64,000 nt of DNA from assembly GCA_913048385.1 (NCBI GenBank), contig CAJWVZ010000010.1, forward strand, positions 35,715-99,714, written 5' to 3'. The position numbers were made by a program, and so were the translations under genes. The notes under the pieces were generated by a model. It did not search any database. It was not told the origin of the DNA and saw only the letters and a list, made by a program, of their open reading frames with translations. The stretch's first letter is position 1, and every line of letters begins with the position of its first letter. Shown here one piece after another: positions 9,451 through 19,347 of this stretch. Origin of the DNA: an uncultured Gammaproteobacteria bacterium. Its GTDB lineage: Bacteria > Pseudomonadota > Gammaproteobacteria > Pseudomonadales > Pseudohongiellaceae.

Positions 9451-11742
9451 ATGCTAAAAGCTAACTTTTTAAAAAGGCACGGGGACAGTCCCGACAATTT
9501 ATTCGAAAAATACCAAGGCTTAATATTGCGAGTGGCAATTCCCTCTCCTATGCGGACCCACTTCGATTACTTGCCTCCCAAGGAAACTTCATCAAAAACG
9601 GGAAGTCTCCTGCCTGGGAGCCGGGTACTTGTGCCTTTCGGTAAACGGAACATTTTAGGATTTGTCTTAGCACACGCTAATGGATCAAATATTGGTTCAA
9701 TTAAACTAAAAGCCATAATTCGTGCCTTGGATGAGGAGCCTACCGTATCACCGGCGCTGCTAAAAACCCTGATTTGGGCCTCAGAGTACTACCAACACCC
9801 TATAGGCGAAGTTTTATCGACAGCAATTCCATCAAAATTACGATCGCCCAGCCCCAAGATTTCTAAAAGCTATGCATGGGTATCTAAGAGCAACGACAAA
9901 GCTTACTCCGACTTGAAGCGAAAACCCCGCCAAATGGCGCTTCTAAATTTCATCCGCAATAACACAACTGCCATGTCAACGAATGACATCAGAGCACAAG
10001 GATTTGACTCATCGTTGTTATTGAAACTTGAATCGAGCGGTCTCTTAATCAGAAAAGCCATGGCAGCCCCTCCCGGTCCCTCAACATCTTTAGTGCCAAA
10101 AACAAGCACAATTATCAATTCAAATGTAATCTTGAACTCAGAGCAGAAAGCCGCCCTTAAATCAATAAGCTCATCCCAAAACCGATTCTCAACATTTCTC
10201 CTCGACGGGGTAACGGGCTCAGGAAAAACTGAAGTTTACATAGAGGCTATCTCTCAACAAATTAAACTAAAGTCTCAGTGTCTTGTATTAGTACCTGAAA
10301 TTGGTTTAACCCCACAAACATTTAGTCGATTTAAAAAACGATTTGATTGTCCTATTATAATGTACCATTCAGGCTTATCCGCAAAAAACAAGATGATAGC
10401 TTGGTCCCAAGCGTGTGATAAAAACCCTTTTATTGTAGTAGGAACAAGATCTTCTGTATTCCTTCCGATGCCCAATCTAAGTTTAATTGTGATTGATGAA
10501 GAGCACGACTCCTCATACAAGCAACAGGAAGGCTTTCGTTATTCAGCCAGAGATTTCGCTGTGATGCGCGCGCACAACGAGGGCTTTCCAGTAATTTTGG
10601 GATCGGCAACGCCAAGCCTTGAAAGTCTTCACAATACGATTATTGGAAAATCTACCCGACTAGAACTGTCACAACCGGCGACCGAAGCTAAACCGAATAC
10701 CACCCGAATAATTGACATTAACAGTATTGGCTTAGAGGAAGGATTCTCAGAACCGTTACTCGAAAAAATGTCAGAACATTTATTGCAAGAAAACCAAATC
10801 CTAATTTTTATAAACCGACGGGGATTTGCTCCAGTTCTTTTCTGTGACACATGTGGCTGGGCTTCAGAATGCGACTCCTGCATCTCACGAATGACAGTTC
10901 ACAGTAACCCTGCAAAACTACGATGTCATCATTGCGCCCGAAGCAGGTCGATTCCGTCAAAGTGCCCGAATTGCGGCTCTTCGAAACTGGAGACATATGG
11001 TCTGGGAACACAAAAAATTGAAAACTTTCTTACACACCGATTTCCAACAATCCCAAAAATTAGAATTGATCGGGATTCAACACGCGGAAATTCTAACCTA
11101 AATAAAAAACTGAACGAAATTTCATCTGGAAAGTCCTGCTTACTGATCGGTACTCAGATGTTAGCTAAAGGTCATCATTTTCCAAATATTTCTCTCGTTA
11201 TCGTGCTTGATGCTGATGCTGGGCTTTTTAGCTCGGATTTTCGTGGTCAAGAACAGATGGCTCAAACACTAATCCAAGTTTCTGGACGCGCGGGTCGCGG
11301 CTTGAATGCAGGCGAGGTAATAATACAATCTCGTCACCCGAATCACGAAACCCTTAATCTAATAGCATCTCGATCCTTTAAAAAACTGGCGCAACTGCAA
11401 CTCATCGAGCGTAAAAATGGCGATTTACCACCCTTTGCCCACCTGTGCCTTCTGCGCGGAGAATCTAAGAATCTAAAAGATGCTGACGAGTTTCTAAAAA
11501 AGATTTTAGTCCTTTCCAAAACCCTTAAGTTAGAAACCAAAAAGGACATCATTAGACTCGGACCAATACCAGCACCTAGAGAAAAAAGAGCGGGAAGGTT
11601 CAGAGTTCACTTAATCTTGAAAAGTCAAACTCGCTCGCTCTTACAAAATCATTTAAAAGAGCTTCTTATTCTTATTTTTGAAAAAGGCGTTCCGAGAAAA
11701 GTTCGCTTCCATGTGGATGTAGATCCAATAGAAATGCTTTAA
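9451..11742 (+). CDS. priA: Primosomal replication restart helicase
   Basis: A superfamily 2 DNA helicase that reloads the replisome at stalled forks. Walker A LLDGVTGSGKTE, the DEEH box in VIDEEHDSSYKQQEG, GSATPSLES and a zinc-binding module of eight cysteines (CDTC...CDSC...CHHC...CPNC) are all present, followed by helicase motifs RIDRDSTRG and QVSGRAGRG. The length is 763 aa from ATG 9451. Homologues align from about residue 26 (LRVAIPSP), where an in-frame TTG at 9526 is preceded by AAGG, so the true start may be 9526. Confidence 0.96.
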   Translation: MLKANFLKRHGDSPDNLFEKYQGLILRVAIPSPMRTHFDYLPPKETSSKTGSLLPGSRVLVPFGKRNILGFVLAHANGSNIGSIKLKAIIRALDEEPTVSPALLKTLIWASEYYQHPIGEVLSTAIPSKLRSPSPKISKSYAWVSKSNDKAYSDLKRKPRQMALLNFIRNNTTAMSTNDIRAQGFDSSLLLKLESSGLLIRKAMAAPPGPSTSLVPKTSTIINSNVILNSEQKAALKSISSSQNRFSTFLLDGVTGSGKTEVYIEAISQQIKLKSQCLVLVPEIGLTPQTFSRFKKRFDCPIIMYHSGLSAKNKMIAWSQACDKNPFIVVGTRSSVFLPMPNLSLIVIDEEHDSSYKQQEGFRYSARDFAVMRAHNEGFPVILGSATPSLESLHNTIIGKSTRLELSQPATEAKPNTTRIIDINSIGLEEGFSEPLLEKMSEHLLQENQILIFINRRGFAPVLFCDTCGWASECDSCISRMTVHSNPAKLRCHHCARSRSIPSKCPNCGSSKLETYGLGTQKIENFLTHRFPTIPKIRIDRDSTRGNSNLNKKLNEISSGKSCLLIGTQMLAKGHHFPNISLVIVLDADAGLFSSDFRGQEQMAQTLIQVSGRAGRGLNAGEVIIQSRHPNHETLNLIASRSFKKLAQLQLIERKNGDLPPFAHLCLLRGESKNLKDADEFLKKILVLSKTLKLETKKDIIRLGPIPAPREKRAGRFRVHLILKSQTRSLLQNHLKELLILIFEKGVPRKVRFHVDVDPIEML

Positions 11743-11853
11743 GAATAAAAGAAGTCAATGTTACTCTATTTTATATCGATTCAACCGATACATTTTGGTA
11801 GCACCCTCTTGACAAGAGATAGAACTGATACTCACCGTTTATGTGATCTACAA

Positions 11854-12447
11854 ATGAACCAAGACTTTGCAAAAATTCGCCCAGAACCTCTTTTAGATCG
11901 GAAGATTGTTCAAGCACCACCAAAATGGCACCTAATGCTAACAGGTATGTCGGTCGGTGTTGCATTAGGTATCTTTGGTTGTGCGTTATTTTACCTGTCA
12001 GGAATGGTTCCTCCTTTAGCTTCTCAGACCTCATCTATTTCAGCGAGCTCTTCAGATATACGACCAGCAGAAAAAGCTACTCCTGAAATAACAGTTGAAC
12101 CAAAACTCGAGCTTGAATTTTTCACCGCTCTCGCTGACTGGGAGGTCCCAGTCAACGCTATTCCAATAAATATTTCTGAAGAGTCTGTTGAGAATTTAAA
12201 AGAAGACGAACTTTCTAGCGCTTATTTACTGCAAACAGGGGCTTTTATTCAAAGAGAATTAGCTGATTCAGAAGCCAATCGACTTCAAGCTCTCGGAGTC
12301 ACCGCCCAGGTTAAGCGACAAAACCTTCCAGGTCGCGTTCTTTTCTTGGTTCAGTCAGGACCCTATCAAAACAGCTCTGCACTCAATCAAGCGGAAGCGC
12401 TACTCCGTGAAAATCGAGTCTCATCCTTACGACTCACAGTTCAGTAG
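11854..12447 (+). CDS. SPOR-domain cell-division protein, FtsN-like
   Basis: A 197-residue protein with a cytoplasmic N-terminus, one membrane segment at about residues 28-50, a low-complexity Ser/Pro periplasmic linker and a C-terminal SPOR repeat (YLLQTGAFIQRELADSEANR ... FLVQSGPYQNSSALNQAEALL). SPOR domains bind denuded peptidoglycan at the septum. Position between priA and hslV matches ftsN in E. coli and Pseudomonas, although argS is missing here. The N-terminal FtsA-binding segment is not clearly recognisable. The ATG at 11854 was chosen because the upstream extension lacks protein-like character. Confidence 0.8.
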   Translation: MNQDFAKIRPEPLLDRKIVQAPPKWHLMLTGMSVGVALGIFGCALFYLSGMVPPLASQTSSISASSSDIRPAEKATPEITVEPKLELEFFTALADWEVPVNAIPINISEESVENLKEDELSSAYLLQTGAFIQRELADSEANRLQALGVTAQVKRQNLPGRVLFLVQSGPYQNSSALNQAEALLRENRVSSLRLTVQ

Positions 12448-12600
12448 TATTTTTCTCTAGTCAGCGACTTGATTTCCATCAAAAACACACAATAATAGAC
12501 TCAAGATATCGCTGAAGTATCGACGGCTCGCTCGACCCGGAAAAATAGTGTTACTCACGTTTGCTCTGCTAGCTTTACTAACACCATTAGGAGACTTATC

Positions 12601-13140
12601 TTGGAACAATTTAGGGGCACTACCATCGTTTCGGTACGGCGTGGGAACAAAGTTGTTATAGCAGGTGATGGTCAAGTATCACTCGGAAACACGGTACTAA
12701 AAGGTAACGCAAAAAAAGTTAGGAGACTTTATGATGGAAAAGTCATTGCTGGTTTTGCTGGAGGTACTGCGGATGCGTTTTCATTATTTGAAAGATTTGA
12801 GGAACAACTTGGTTTGCATAACGGAAAATTAGTTCGCGCTGCCGTAGAGCTAGCAAAACTTTGGCGAACAGAACGATCCTTACGACGCCTTGAAGCAATG
12901 CTACTAATTGCAGATCATGAAGCATCACTAATCATCAGTGGAAATGGCGATGTCATAGAGCCAGAAGATGCTCTAATGGCAATTGGGTCAGGAGGCATGT
13001 ACGCACATTCTGCAGCAAAAGCCTTACTTAGAAATACCAAACTTGATCCTGAAGAAATTGCTAAGAAAAGTTTGGAGATAGCTGCTGAAATCTGCGTTTA
13101 TACTAATCAGTCGCACACAATTGAGACTCTCGGGTCGTAA
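12601..13140 (+). CDS. hslV: ATP-dependent protease proteolytic subunit HslV
   Basis: A threonine peptidase forming two hexameric rings that pair with HslU. It starts at TTG 12601 with AGGAG about seven bases upstream. The first residues MEQFRG are a short propeptide, cut before the conserved TTIVSVRRG so that Thr7 becomes the catalytic N-terminus; the same propeptide type is found in Pseudomonas and Xanthomonas. [24 protein letters not shown] and IGSGG are conserved. The length is 179 aa. The operon continues with hslU after 52 bp. Confidence 0.97.
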   Translation: MEQFRGTTIVSVRRGNKVVIAGDGQVSLGNTVLKGNAKKVRRLYDGKVIAGFAGGTADAFSLFERFEEQLGLHNGKLVRAAVELAKLWRTERSLRRLEAMLLIADHEASLIISGNGDVIEPEDALMAIGSGGMYAHSAAKALLRNTKLDPEEIAKKSLEIAAEICVYTNQSHTIETLGS

Positions 13141-13192
13141 GACCTACCTCTTTCTCACAAACCACGTTCATCAATTTTTTGAGATTTGAAGA

Positions 13193-14551
13193 ATGACACT
13201 TAGTAAAAATATAATTCCACAAAATAACGTGATGACTCCAAGAGAAATTACATCAGAACTTGATAGGCATATTGTTGGACAGGCTTCAGCAAAACGTGCC
13301 GTTGCAATTGCACTTCGTAACCGTTGGAGGCGGATGCAGCTTAGCGGGGATCTGAAGAATGAAATTACACCAAAAAATATTTTAATGATCGGCCCGACCG
13401 GCGTGGGTAAAACCGAAATTGCTCGACGATTAGCCAAACTCTCGAATGCGCCTTTTATAAAGGTTGAAGCAACGAAATTTACGGAGGTTGGTTATGTCGG
13501 AAGAGATGTAGAATCAATGATACGCGATCTGACAGAGATAGCAGTAAAAATAGTTCGCACTGACGCCATGAAACGTGTTCAAAACAAAGCCTCTGATAGA
13601 GCAGAAGAGCGCGTATTAAATCTGCTTCTTCCAACAAGCGAAACTTTAGAAACGAATGAAAAAACAAACAACACCCGTCAAGTTTTTCGAAAAAAACTTA
13701 GAGAAGGACTTTTGCACGGTAAAGAAATCGAAGCTGAAATAAAAGATAACCACTCCGAAGTTGACATCATGGCACCCCCGGGTATGGAAGAAATGACCAG
13801 CCAACTGAAAGGAATGTTCTCCCAGATAAGCAATGGAAAGAAAAAAATTCGACGTTTAACGGTTGAGGATGCATTGAAAATTTTTAAGGACGAGGAAGCG
13901 TCCAAACTTATCAATAGTGACGATATTTCTTCTCGCGCTACTGATTTGGCCGAACAAAGCGGGATCGTTTTTATAGACGAAATCGATAAAGTTTGCAGCA
14001 AACATGATCATAACAGCCAAAGTGTTTCTCGCGAGGGGGTACAACGAGATTTACTTCCTCTGATCGAGGGATCCACAGTGACTACAAAATACGGCAGCGT
14101 TAAAACCGACCACATCCTTTTTATAGCATCCGGAGCATTTCATCTGAGTAAACCATCCGACCTAATTCCAGAACTGCAAGGACGATTACCTATACGCGTA
14201 GAGCTTGATGCCTTAACGGCCGACGATTTTAAGCGAATTTTAGTTGAACCTTATGCTTCTCTTACTCAACAATACGCGGCACTTTTAAATACGGAAGGAC
14301 TAAAACTAAAATTCTCAAAAGACGGAATTGAAGCAATTGCAAAGATGGCTTTCATGGTAAATAGCCAAACAGAAAACATTGGAGCTCGCAGACTTCATAC
14401 CATAATGGAAAGGCTTCTCGAAGAAATCTCATTTTCTGCGGCAGACATGGCAATTGGAGATCAAAGCACGATAATAATTAATAAAGCCTTTGTAGAAAAA
14501 CAACTAAGCGAGCTAGTGAAAGATGAAGATTTAAGCCGATATATTTTATGA
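13193..14551 (+). CDS. hslU: ATP-dependent protease ATPase subunit HslU
   Basis: An AAA+ unfoldase that feeds substrates into Hsl[18 protein letters not shown] opens the conserved part, Walker A is [10 protein letters not shown], the pore loop GYVGRD follows, Walker B is VFIDEIDKV, then sensor and arginine finger regions ([20 protein letters not shown]). The C-terminus DEDLSRYIL inserts into HslV pockets. The length of 452 aa is about 10 more than E. coli, from a short N-terminal extension. Confidence 0.97.
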   Translation: MTLSKNIIPQNNVMTPREITSELDRHIVGQASAKRAVAIALRNRWRRMQLSGDLKNEITPKNILMIGPTGVGKTEIARRLAKLSNAPFIKVEATKFTEVGYVGRDVESMIRDLTEIAVKIVRTDAMKRVQNKASDRAEERVLNLLLPTSETLETNEKTNNTRQVFRKKLREGLLHGKEIEAEIKDNHSEVDIMAPPGMEEMTSQLKGMFSQISNGKKKIRRLTVEDALKIFKDEEASKLINSDDISSRATDLAEQSGIVFIDEIDKVCSKHDHNSQSVSREGVQRDLLPLIEGSTVTTKYGSVKTDHILFIASGAFHLSKPSDLIPELQGRLPIRVELDALTADDFKRILVEPYASLTQQYAALLNTEGLKLKFSKDGIEAIAKMAFMVNSQTENIGARRLHTIMERLLEEISFSAADMAIGDQSTIIINKAFVEKQLSELVKDEDLSRYIL

Positions 14552-14604
14552 TTGTATTTCTCATTTCTTAAAACCCCAAGAACGGTAAGGTTCCAAAAAT
14601 TCGA

Positions 14605-14988
14605 ATGCGTCCCATCAAAATAATCCTACATAAAGGAAGCGCTCAACTGGAACTGTCATATTCCAATGATCAGAATTACATCCTCTCCGCAGAGTTTCTT
14701 AGAGTATCATCACCTTCAGCGGAGGTTCGTGGCCATGGACCTGGACAAGAAATACTTCAAACCGGGAAACGCTTTGTTACTATTAAAAACGTAGAGTCAA
14801 TCGGTAATTACGCCATAAAACTGGTATTCAGCGATAAGCACAACACAGGAATCTATAGTTGGATTTATCTTTTAGAGTTAGCCAAAAATCAAGAGCAATT
14901 ATGGAGGAAGTACCTTGAAAAGCTGACGCAGGCCAAAGGGAGTCGAGAGCCATTGCCTCCTGACACACAAGTCATTAATATAACGTAA
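14605..14988 (+). CDS. DUF971 (gamma-butyrobetaine hydroxylase N-terminal-like) protein
   Basis: A 127-residue protein of the DUF971 family, with LELSYSNDQNYILSAEFLRV, SPSAEVRGHGPG, VTIKNVESIGNYAIKLVFSD and HNTGIYSWIYLLEL. This domain is related to the N-terminal domain of gamma-butyrobetaine hydroxylase and occurs alone next to hslVU/ubiE in many Pseudomonas-like genomes. Its function is not established. It lies 53 bp behind hslU and probably belongs to the same transcript. Confidence 0.85.
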   Translation: MRPIKIILHKGSAQLELSYSNDQNYILSAEFLRVSSPSAEVRGHGPGQEILQTGKRFVTIKNVESIGNYAIKLVFSDKHNTGIYSWIYLLELAKNQEQLWRKYLEKLTQAKGSREPLPPDTQVINIT

Positions 14989-15047
14989 ATCTAAAGCTTC
15001 AAACCCAGTTAAAAATCAACGGGTATCACCCGACGAAATCGATTCTT

Positions 15048-15836
15048 ATGTCTGATAAACCAATTCAAAGCGCATCTCCAATAACGTCTAGCGACGCTAC
15101 CACTCACTTTGGATATGAAACAGTACCCATACCAGAGAAAGAAAAACGTGTAGGGGACGTATTTCGATCCGTAGCAACTCAATATGACATTATGAACGAT
15201 ATTATGTCTCTTGGAACTCATAGGCTCATGAAGCGCATTACAATCGAGTATAGCGGCTTGAAACCAGGCCATCGCGTTCTTGATCTAGCCGGCGGCACTG
15301 GTGACTTTAGTCTGCGCTTTTCCCCTATCGTTGGAGAGAAAGGCCAAGTTGTTCTAGCTGACATTAATGACGCAATGCTTGCGGTTGGTCGCGACCGAAT
15401 TATTGATAAGGGATCCAATCAAAATATTTTTATTGCACAGGTTAATGCTGAAACCCTTCCTTTTAAAGATGAATCGTTTGACTGCGTCTGCATCGCCTAT
15501 GGTTTAAGAAACGTTACTGATAAATTTTCTGCGCTTAAATCTATGTATAGGGTTTTGAAACCAGGTGGACGGGTCTTAATTTTAGAATTTTCAAAACCTA
15601 AAAATAAATTTGTTAAAACAACCTATAGAGCATTTTCAGCTCTATGGCCTTTGGCCGGTAAAGTCATTGCAGGGGATTCTGAAAGCTACCGATATTTAGT
15701 TGAGTCAATTCGAATGCATCCCGATCAGGAAACACTGAAAACCATGCTCGAAGACGCAAATTTTACCGATTGCAAATACTATGATTTACTTAATGGGGTA
15801 TGTGCTATTCATATCGGTTTTAAACCATCAATGTGA
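15048..15836 (+). CDS. ubiE: Ubiquinone/menaquinone C-methyltransferase
   Basis: A SAM-dependent methyltransferase acting on the 2-polyprenyl benzoquinol ring. The SAM motif VLDLAGGTGDFSLRF, ADINDAMLAVGRDR, CIAYGLRNVTD and VLKPGGRVLILEFSKP are all present. The length is 262 aa, with an N-terminal tail of about 30 residues. Its stop overlaps the GTG start of ubiJ (GTGA), indicating translational coupling. Confidence 0.97.
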   Translation: MSDKPIQSASPITSSDATTHFGYETVPIPEKEKRVGDVFRSVATQYDIMNDIMSLGTHRLMKRITIEYSGLKPGHRVLDLAGGTGDFSLRFSPIVGEKGQVVLADINDAMLAVGRDRIIDKGSNQNIFIAQVNAETLPFKDESFDCVCIAYGLRNVTDKFSALKSMYRVLKPGGRVLILEFSKPKNKFVKTTYRAFSALWPLAGKVIAGDSESYRYLVESIRMHPDQETLKTMLEDANFTDCKYYDLLNGVCAIHIGFKPSM

Positions 15837-16504
15837 CTAAGTTAATTACTATGCCTTCTTTGCTCGAAACCTTTGTTTTTCAGACAGTAGAAATGCTTTT
15901 AAATGGGGCAATAGCTCGAGACAAACATTCTAGAACTTTGTTAAAAGGCCTCAATGGAAAAAGCTTCGAGTTTTTTTTTACAGATACTCGGAAGACCCTG
16001 GGACTTATTTTTTTCGACTCAAGAATTACAATAAGAAATTCCCAACTCTGCGAAATCAACCAACTGCCCGATGTTAAGATTAGTGCAAGCTCTCTGAATT
16101 TTGCCGATCTTTTACTAGCACGCGATAAAACTAAAAAAATTGCCAACAAAAAATTTGAACTTAACGGCGATGCAAATTTAGCAAATCAGCTATATTCAGT
16201 GGTTGAAAAAATTGATTTTCGATGGGACGACTTTTTTACTCTAATAGCCGGTGACATTGTTACAAACGAAATGTCAGGAATAAATAAAGAAATTAAACAA
16301 TTTAATACGGAAGGATTAAGGCGGCTAGCAAATAGTCTTGACGATTTTTTATCTGAAGAACTACGACTTACTCCCACCAGAGATCGAATAGACACTCTAG
16401 GTGAAACCATCGACAACCTACGGCTGAGATTAGATCGTGCTGAAGCAAAGATTTCATATGTTTCTCGAAAGCTTCAACAAAAAAACGCTCTTAAAACAGC
16501 ATAA
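15833..16504 (+). CDS. ubiJ: Ubiquinone biosynthesis accessory factor (SCP2 domain)
   Basis: A 223-residue lipid-binding SCP2-domain protein that holds ubiquinone intermediates within the cytosolic Ubi complex. It is recognised from position between ubiE and ubiB and from the pattern LETFVFQTVEMLLN, GKSFEFFFTD, FELNGDANLANQLYSV and FRWDDFFTLIAGDIV, with a C-terminal helical/coiled tail (LGETIDNLRLRLDRAEAKIS). GTG at 15833 overlaps the ubiE stop; an ATG at 15851 is a possible alternative. Confidence 0.9.
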   Translation: MTKLITMPSLLETFVFQTVEMLLNGAIARDKHSRTLLKGLNGKSFEFFFTDTRKTLGLIFFDSRITIRNSQLCEINQLPDVKISASSLNFADLLLARDKTKKIANKKFELNGDANLANQLYSVVEKIDFRWDDFFTLIAGDIVTNEMSGINKEIKQFNTEGLRRLANSLDDFLSEELRLTPTRDRIDTLGETIDNLRLRLDRAEAKISYVSRKLQQKNALKTA

Positions 16505-16550
16505 GTTGTGACGATCAACCGTTGATGATATCTTCGGCTCCTTAAAATTC

Positions 16551-18218
16551 TTGCTGAGAAAACTGGCTTTGACCTCTTTATATCGCCTGCACGAGCTGCT
16601 CAACATTATTGCAAAATATGGCCTAGACGACTTCCTAGAGAATCTACCTAATACTGTGGTCATCAAAATAGCTCTTACACCTTACAGAGCAAAGTGGGCC
16701 TTCAGCAAAACACGCAAGGGCGATCTTGGCAAGCGGACCCGTATTGCGCTTGAAGAGCTTGGACCAATTTACATTAAGTTAGGACAACTGTTTTCTACAA
16801 GACCGGATTTTATTGATCCCACCATCGCCAATGAACTTAAATTACTTCAGGATTCGGTTACACCATTTTTCACACCGTCAGTTCACGATCTTTTACTAGA
16901 GCACCTCGGATCTTCACCCGCAGATATTTTTTCTGACATAGAAGAAAAACCTTTGGCTTCAGCCTCCATTGCCCAAGTATATGCAGCAACCCTAAGAACA
17001 GGCGAAAAGGTCGTTATTAAAATAATCAAGCCCGGGATCGTTTCGGTCATAAAAACTGATCTCGGCGTTTTAAAGAAAATTGCAAGCATTATTGAGTCTC
17101 GAACAAAATTTGGTCGTCGCTTAAAATTAGCAGAAGTTTTATCAGACTATGAAAAAGTAATATTAAATGAAACTAATCTACAACTTGAAGCGGCGAATAC
17201 TACCAAGTTAGAAAGCAACTTCTCTGGGTCATCTAATCTCTATGTCCCAAAAATTTACTGGGACTATACACGGCAAAACGTATTAGTCATGGAGAAGATA
17301 GATGGAATTCCAGTAACAAATATCGACGAGCTGCAGTCTCATGGAATAAATCTTAAGACGCTCTCCGAGATTGGGGTAGACATATTCTTTACTCAAGTTT
17401 TTGAACATAATTTTTTTCACGCGGATATGCACCCAGGAAATATTTTTGTCTCGAAGGAACATCCAAAAGATCCACAATATATAGCGATTGACTGCGCCAT
17501 TATCGGCTCACTTGAGATTAAGGAAAAAAACTATCTCGCAAAAAACTTACTTGCTATATTCAATCGAGACTATCATGAAGTCGCTAGGTTACATATTGAA
17601 AGCGGGTGGGTACCAGAGGGCACAAAAACACATGAATTCGAGACAGCAATAAGATCGGTTTGCGAACCAATTTTTCAAAAACCTCTAAAAGAAATCTCGT
17701 TTGGACAGCTTCTCGTCAGTTTATTTCAAACATCAAGCGCTTTTGATATGCAGGTGCAGCCTTCTCTTGTCCTTTTGCAAAAGACTCTTCTTCACGTGGA
17801 AGGGTTGGGAAGACAGCTTTACCCAGACCTTGATTTATGGGAGACAGCAAAACCACATTTGGAACGCTGGAATACTCGTCAGCTAAGCCCATTTACGTTT
17901 GCGAAAAAGATGAAAGAGTCCTTTCCCGACCTTGTCAATGAGGTGCCTAATCTCCCTGCGTATTTATCTGCTTTTTCCAGCCTAAATGAAATAGTGGTTC
18001 TTAAAAGGAAGGAACTTTTTTTACAAGAACAAGCCTTCGAACGTGAAAAGAGAAATAGACGCAGAGGTTTTTTGTGGATAGGAATGCTATTCCTTGCCTT
18101 GGGCTTAGGTGTTACTCCACTCCTGGAATCAGGTATCTATGAATCTGACCATGCGCGAGTAATTTTAAGTTCTGCATTTATTGGATTAGGGGGATGCTTT
18201 TTGTATTTTTCGCGCTGA
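16551..18218 (+). CDS. ubiB: Ubiquinone biosynthesis atypical kinase UbiB
   Basis: ABC1/ADCK-type atypical kinase/ATPase required for ubiquinone synthesis. The KxGQ motif (YIKLGQLFSTRPDF), an Ala-rich loop ASASIAQVYAA, HADMHPGNIFVS and the metal-binding DCAIIG (in place of DFG) are seen. Two hydrophobic C-terminal segments (about 503-521 and 536-553) anchor it in the membrane. It starts at TTG 16551 without an obvious ribosome site. The length is 555 aa. Confidence 0.95.
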   Translation: MLRKLALTSLYRLHELLNIIAKYGLDDFLENLPNTVVIKIALTPYRAKWAFSKTRKGDLGKRTRIALEELGPIYIKLGQLFSTRPDFIDPTIANELKLLQDSVTPFFTPSVHDLLLEHLGSSPADIFSDIEEKPLASASIAQVYAATLRTGEKVVIKIIKPGIVSVIKTDLGVLKKIASIIESRTKFGRRLKLAEVLSDYEKVILNETNLQLEAANTTKLESNFSGSSNLYVPKIYWDYTRQNVLVMEKIDGIPVTNIDELQSHGINLKTLSEIGVDIFFTQVFEHNFFHADMHPGNIFVSKEHPKDPQYIAIDCAIIGSLEIKEKNYLAKNLLAIFNRDYHEVARLHIESGWVPEGTKTHEFETAIRSVCEPIFQKPLKEISFGQLLVSLFQTSSAFDMQVQPSLVLLQKTLLHVEGLGRQLYPDLDLWETAKPHLERWNTRQLSPFTFAKKMKESFPDLVNEVPNLPAYLSAFSSLNEIVVLKRKELFLQEQAFEREKRNRRRGFLWIGMLFLALGLGVTPLLESGIYESDHARVILSSAFIGLGGCFLYFSR

Positions 18219-18235
18219 AGTAGCATACTTATGTA

Positions 18236-18604
18236 ATGGCAGCATATCTTGAAGAAATAAAATTTAACGAGCGCGGGCTTGTTCCAGTAGTTACAATAGA
18301 GGCTGAAACCTCTGAGTTACTGATGGTTGCATGGGCCAATAAAGAAGCTATTTCAGCTACAGTCGAAGAGAAACGGGCTGTTTATTGGTCTCGCTCTCGA
18401 TCCAAAATATGGCGAAAAGGCGAAGAATCCGGCAATGTACAAAAGCTTGTCGAAATCCGCTTAGATTGCGACAATGACACGGTCTGTTATATCGTTAATC
18501 AGATTGGAGGAGCCGCATGCCATACAGGCAGAAAGTCATGCTTCTTCAAGCGCCTCAGTAACGATTCATGGACAGTTTGTCGAGACAAAAAAGCTATAGG
18601 TTGA
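18236..18604 (+). CDS. hisI: Phosphoribosyl-AMP cyclohydrolase
   Basis: The third step of histidine synthesis. WANKEAI, AVYWSRSRSKIWRKGEESGN and the metal-site residues in RLDCDNDTVCYIV and ACHTGRKSCFF are conserved. The length is 122 aa; it is monofunctional, not fused to hisE as in E. coli. It lies 17 bp behind ubiB and six bp before hisE, the Pseudomonas-type arrangement away from the main his cluster at 33.6-36.5 kb. Confidence 0.96.
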   Translation: MAAYLEEIKFNERGLVPVVTIEAETSELLMVAWANKEAISATVEEKRAVYWSRSRSKIWRKGEESGNVQKLVEIRLDCDNDTVCYIVNQIGGAACHTGRKSCFFKRLSNDSWTVCRDKKAIG

Positions 18605-18610
18605 TCTGCA

Positions 18611-18961
18611 ATGGATTTAGTTTTATCAGAACTAAGAGATATCCTTGAAGCGAGGAAAGAAAGCAGCCCAGAAACCTCATATGTTGCTAGCCTGTACAGC
18701 AAAGGTATTGATAAAATTCTCGAAAAGCTCGGAGAGGAAGCAACAGAAACAATCCTAGCAGCCAAGAATTATGAAAATTCTGGTGCAGAAGTAAAGATAC
18801 AAAGAAAAAAAGAAGTGGTTAACGAAGCTGCTGATTTGTGGTTTCACTCTATGGTGATGTTGAGCTACCTTGATATAAACCACGATGAGGTCTTGCAGGT
18901 GCTGAAGCAAAGATCGGGGGTTTCAGGGCACGAAGAAAAAGCTGGACGGACACTCGATTAA
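18611..18961 (+). CDS. hisE: Phosphoribosyl-ATP pyrophosphohydrolase
   Basis: The second step of histidine synthesis, a MazG-like all-alpha fold. SYVASLYSKGIDKILEKLGEEATETILAAK and the metal-binding EVVNEAADLWFHSMVML motif are diagnostic. The length is 116 aa. Directly downstream of hisI, so the two consecutive reactions are co-expressed. Confidence 0.95.
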   Translation: MDLVLSELRDILEARKESSPETSYVASLYSKGIDKILEKLGEEATETILAAKNYENSGAEVKIQRKKEVVNEAADLWFHSMVMLSYLDINHDEVLQVLKQRSGVSGHEEKAGRTLD

Positions 18962-19010
18962 AATCACCGGCAATACTTATTACATGATTGCGTAAAATGA
19001 GGAGAAGAAC

Positions 19011-19244
19011 ATGGGCTTAGGTGGAATCGGAGTTTGGCAATTACTGATTATTTTAGCTATCGTAGTGGTCTTATTTGGGACAAAGAAACTTAAGGGCATT
19101 GGGACTGATTTAGGAGGCGCGATAAAGGGCTTTAAAGGCGCTTTAAAAGAGGATGGAAGCGCTTCGAAAAGCGAAGAGGAAGAAATATCACCCGTGAATG
19201 AGCCAACGGTGGCGGCAAACGTTGAAAAAGATGAAGCAAGCTAG
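19011..19244 (+). CDS. tatA: Twin-arginine translocase subunit TatA
   Basis: A 77-residue single-span protein: short periplasmic N-terminus, transmembrane helix ([19 protein letters not shown]), then the amphipathic helix ([20 protein letters not shown]) and an acidic tail. AGGAG lies seven bases before the ATG. First gene of tatABC, 49 bp after hisE. Confidence 0.96.
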   Translation: MGLGGIGVWQLLIILAIVVVLFGTKKLKGIGTDLGGAIKGFKGALKEDGSASKSEEEEISPVNEPTVAANVEKDEAS

Positions 19245-19347
19245 CTTTTGAATCCCGTCAAATTTGATCTAAAATCCTCTTCAGATCAACAATCGCAAAG
19301 TATGCAGATAACTTTCCCTGCGAATAACCCCACAAAGTACTAGTCAG

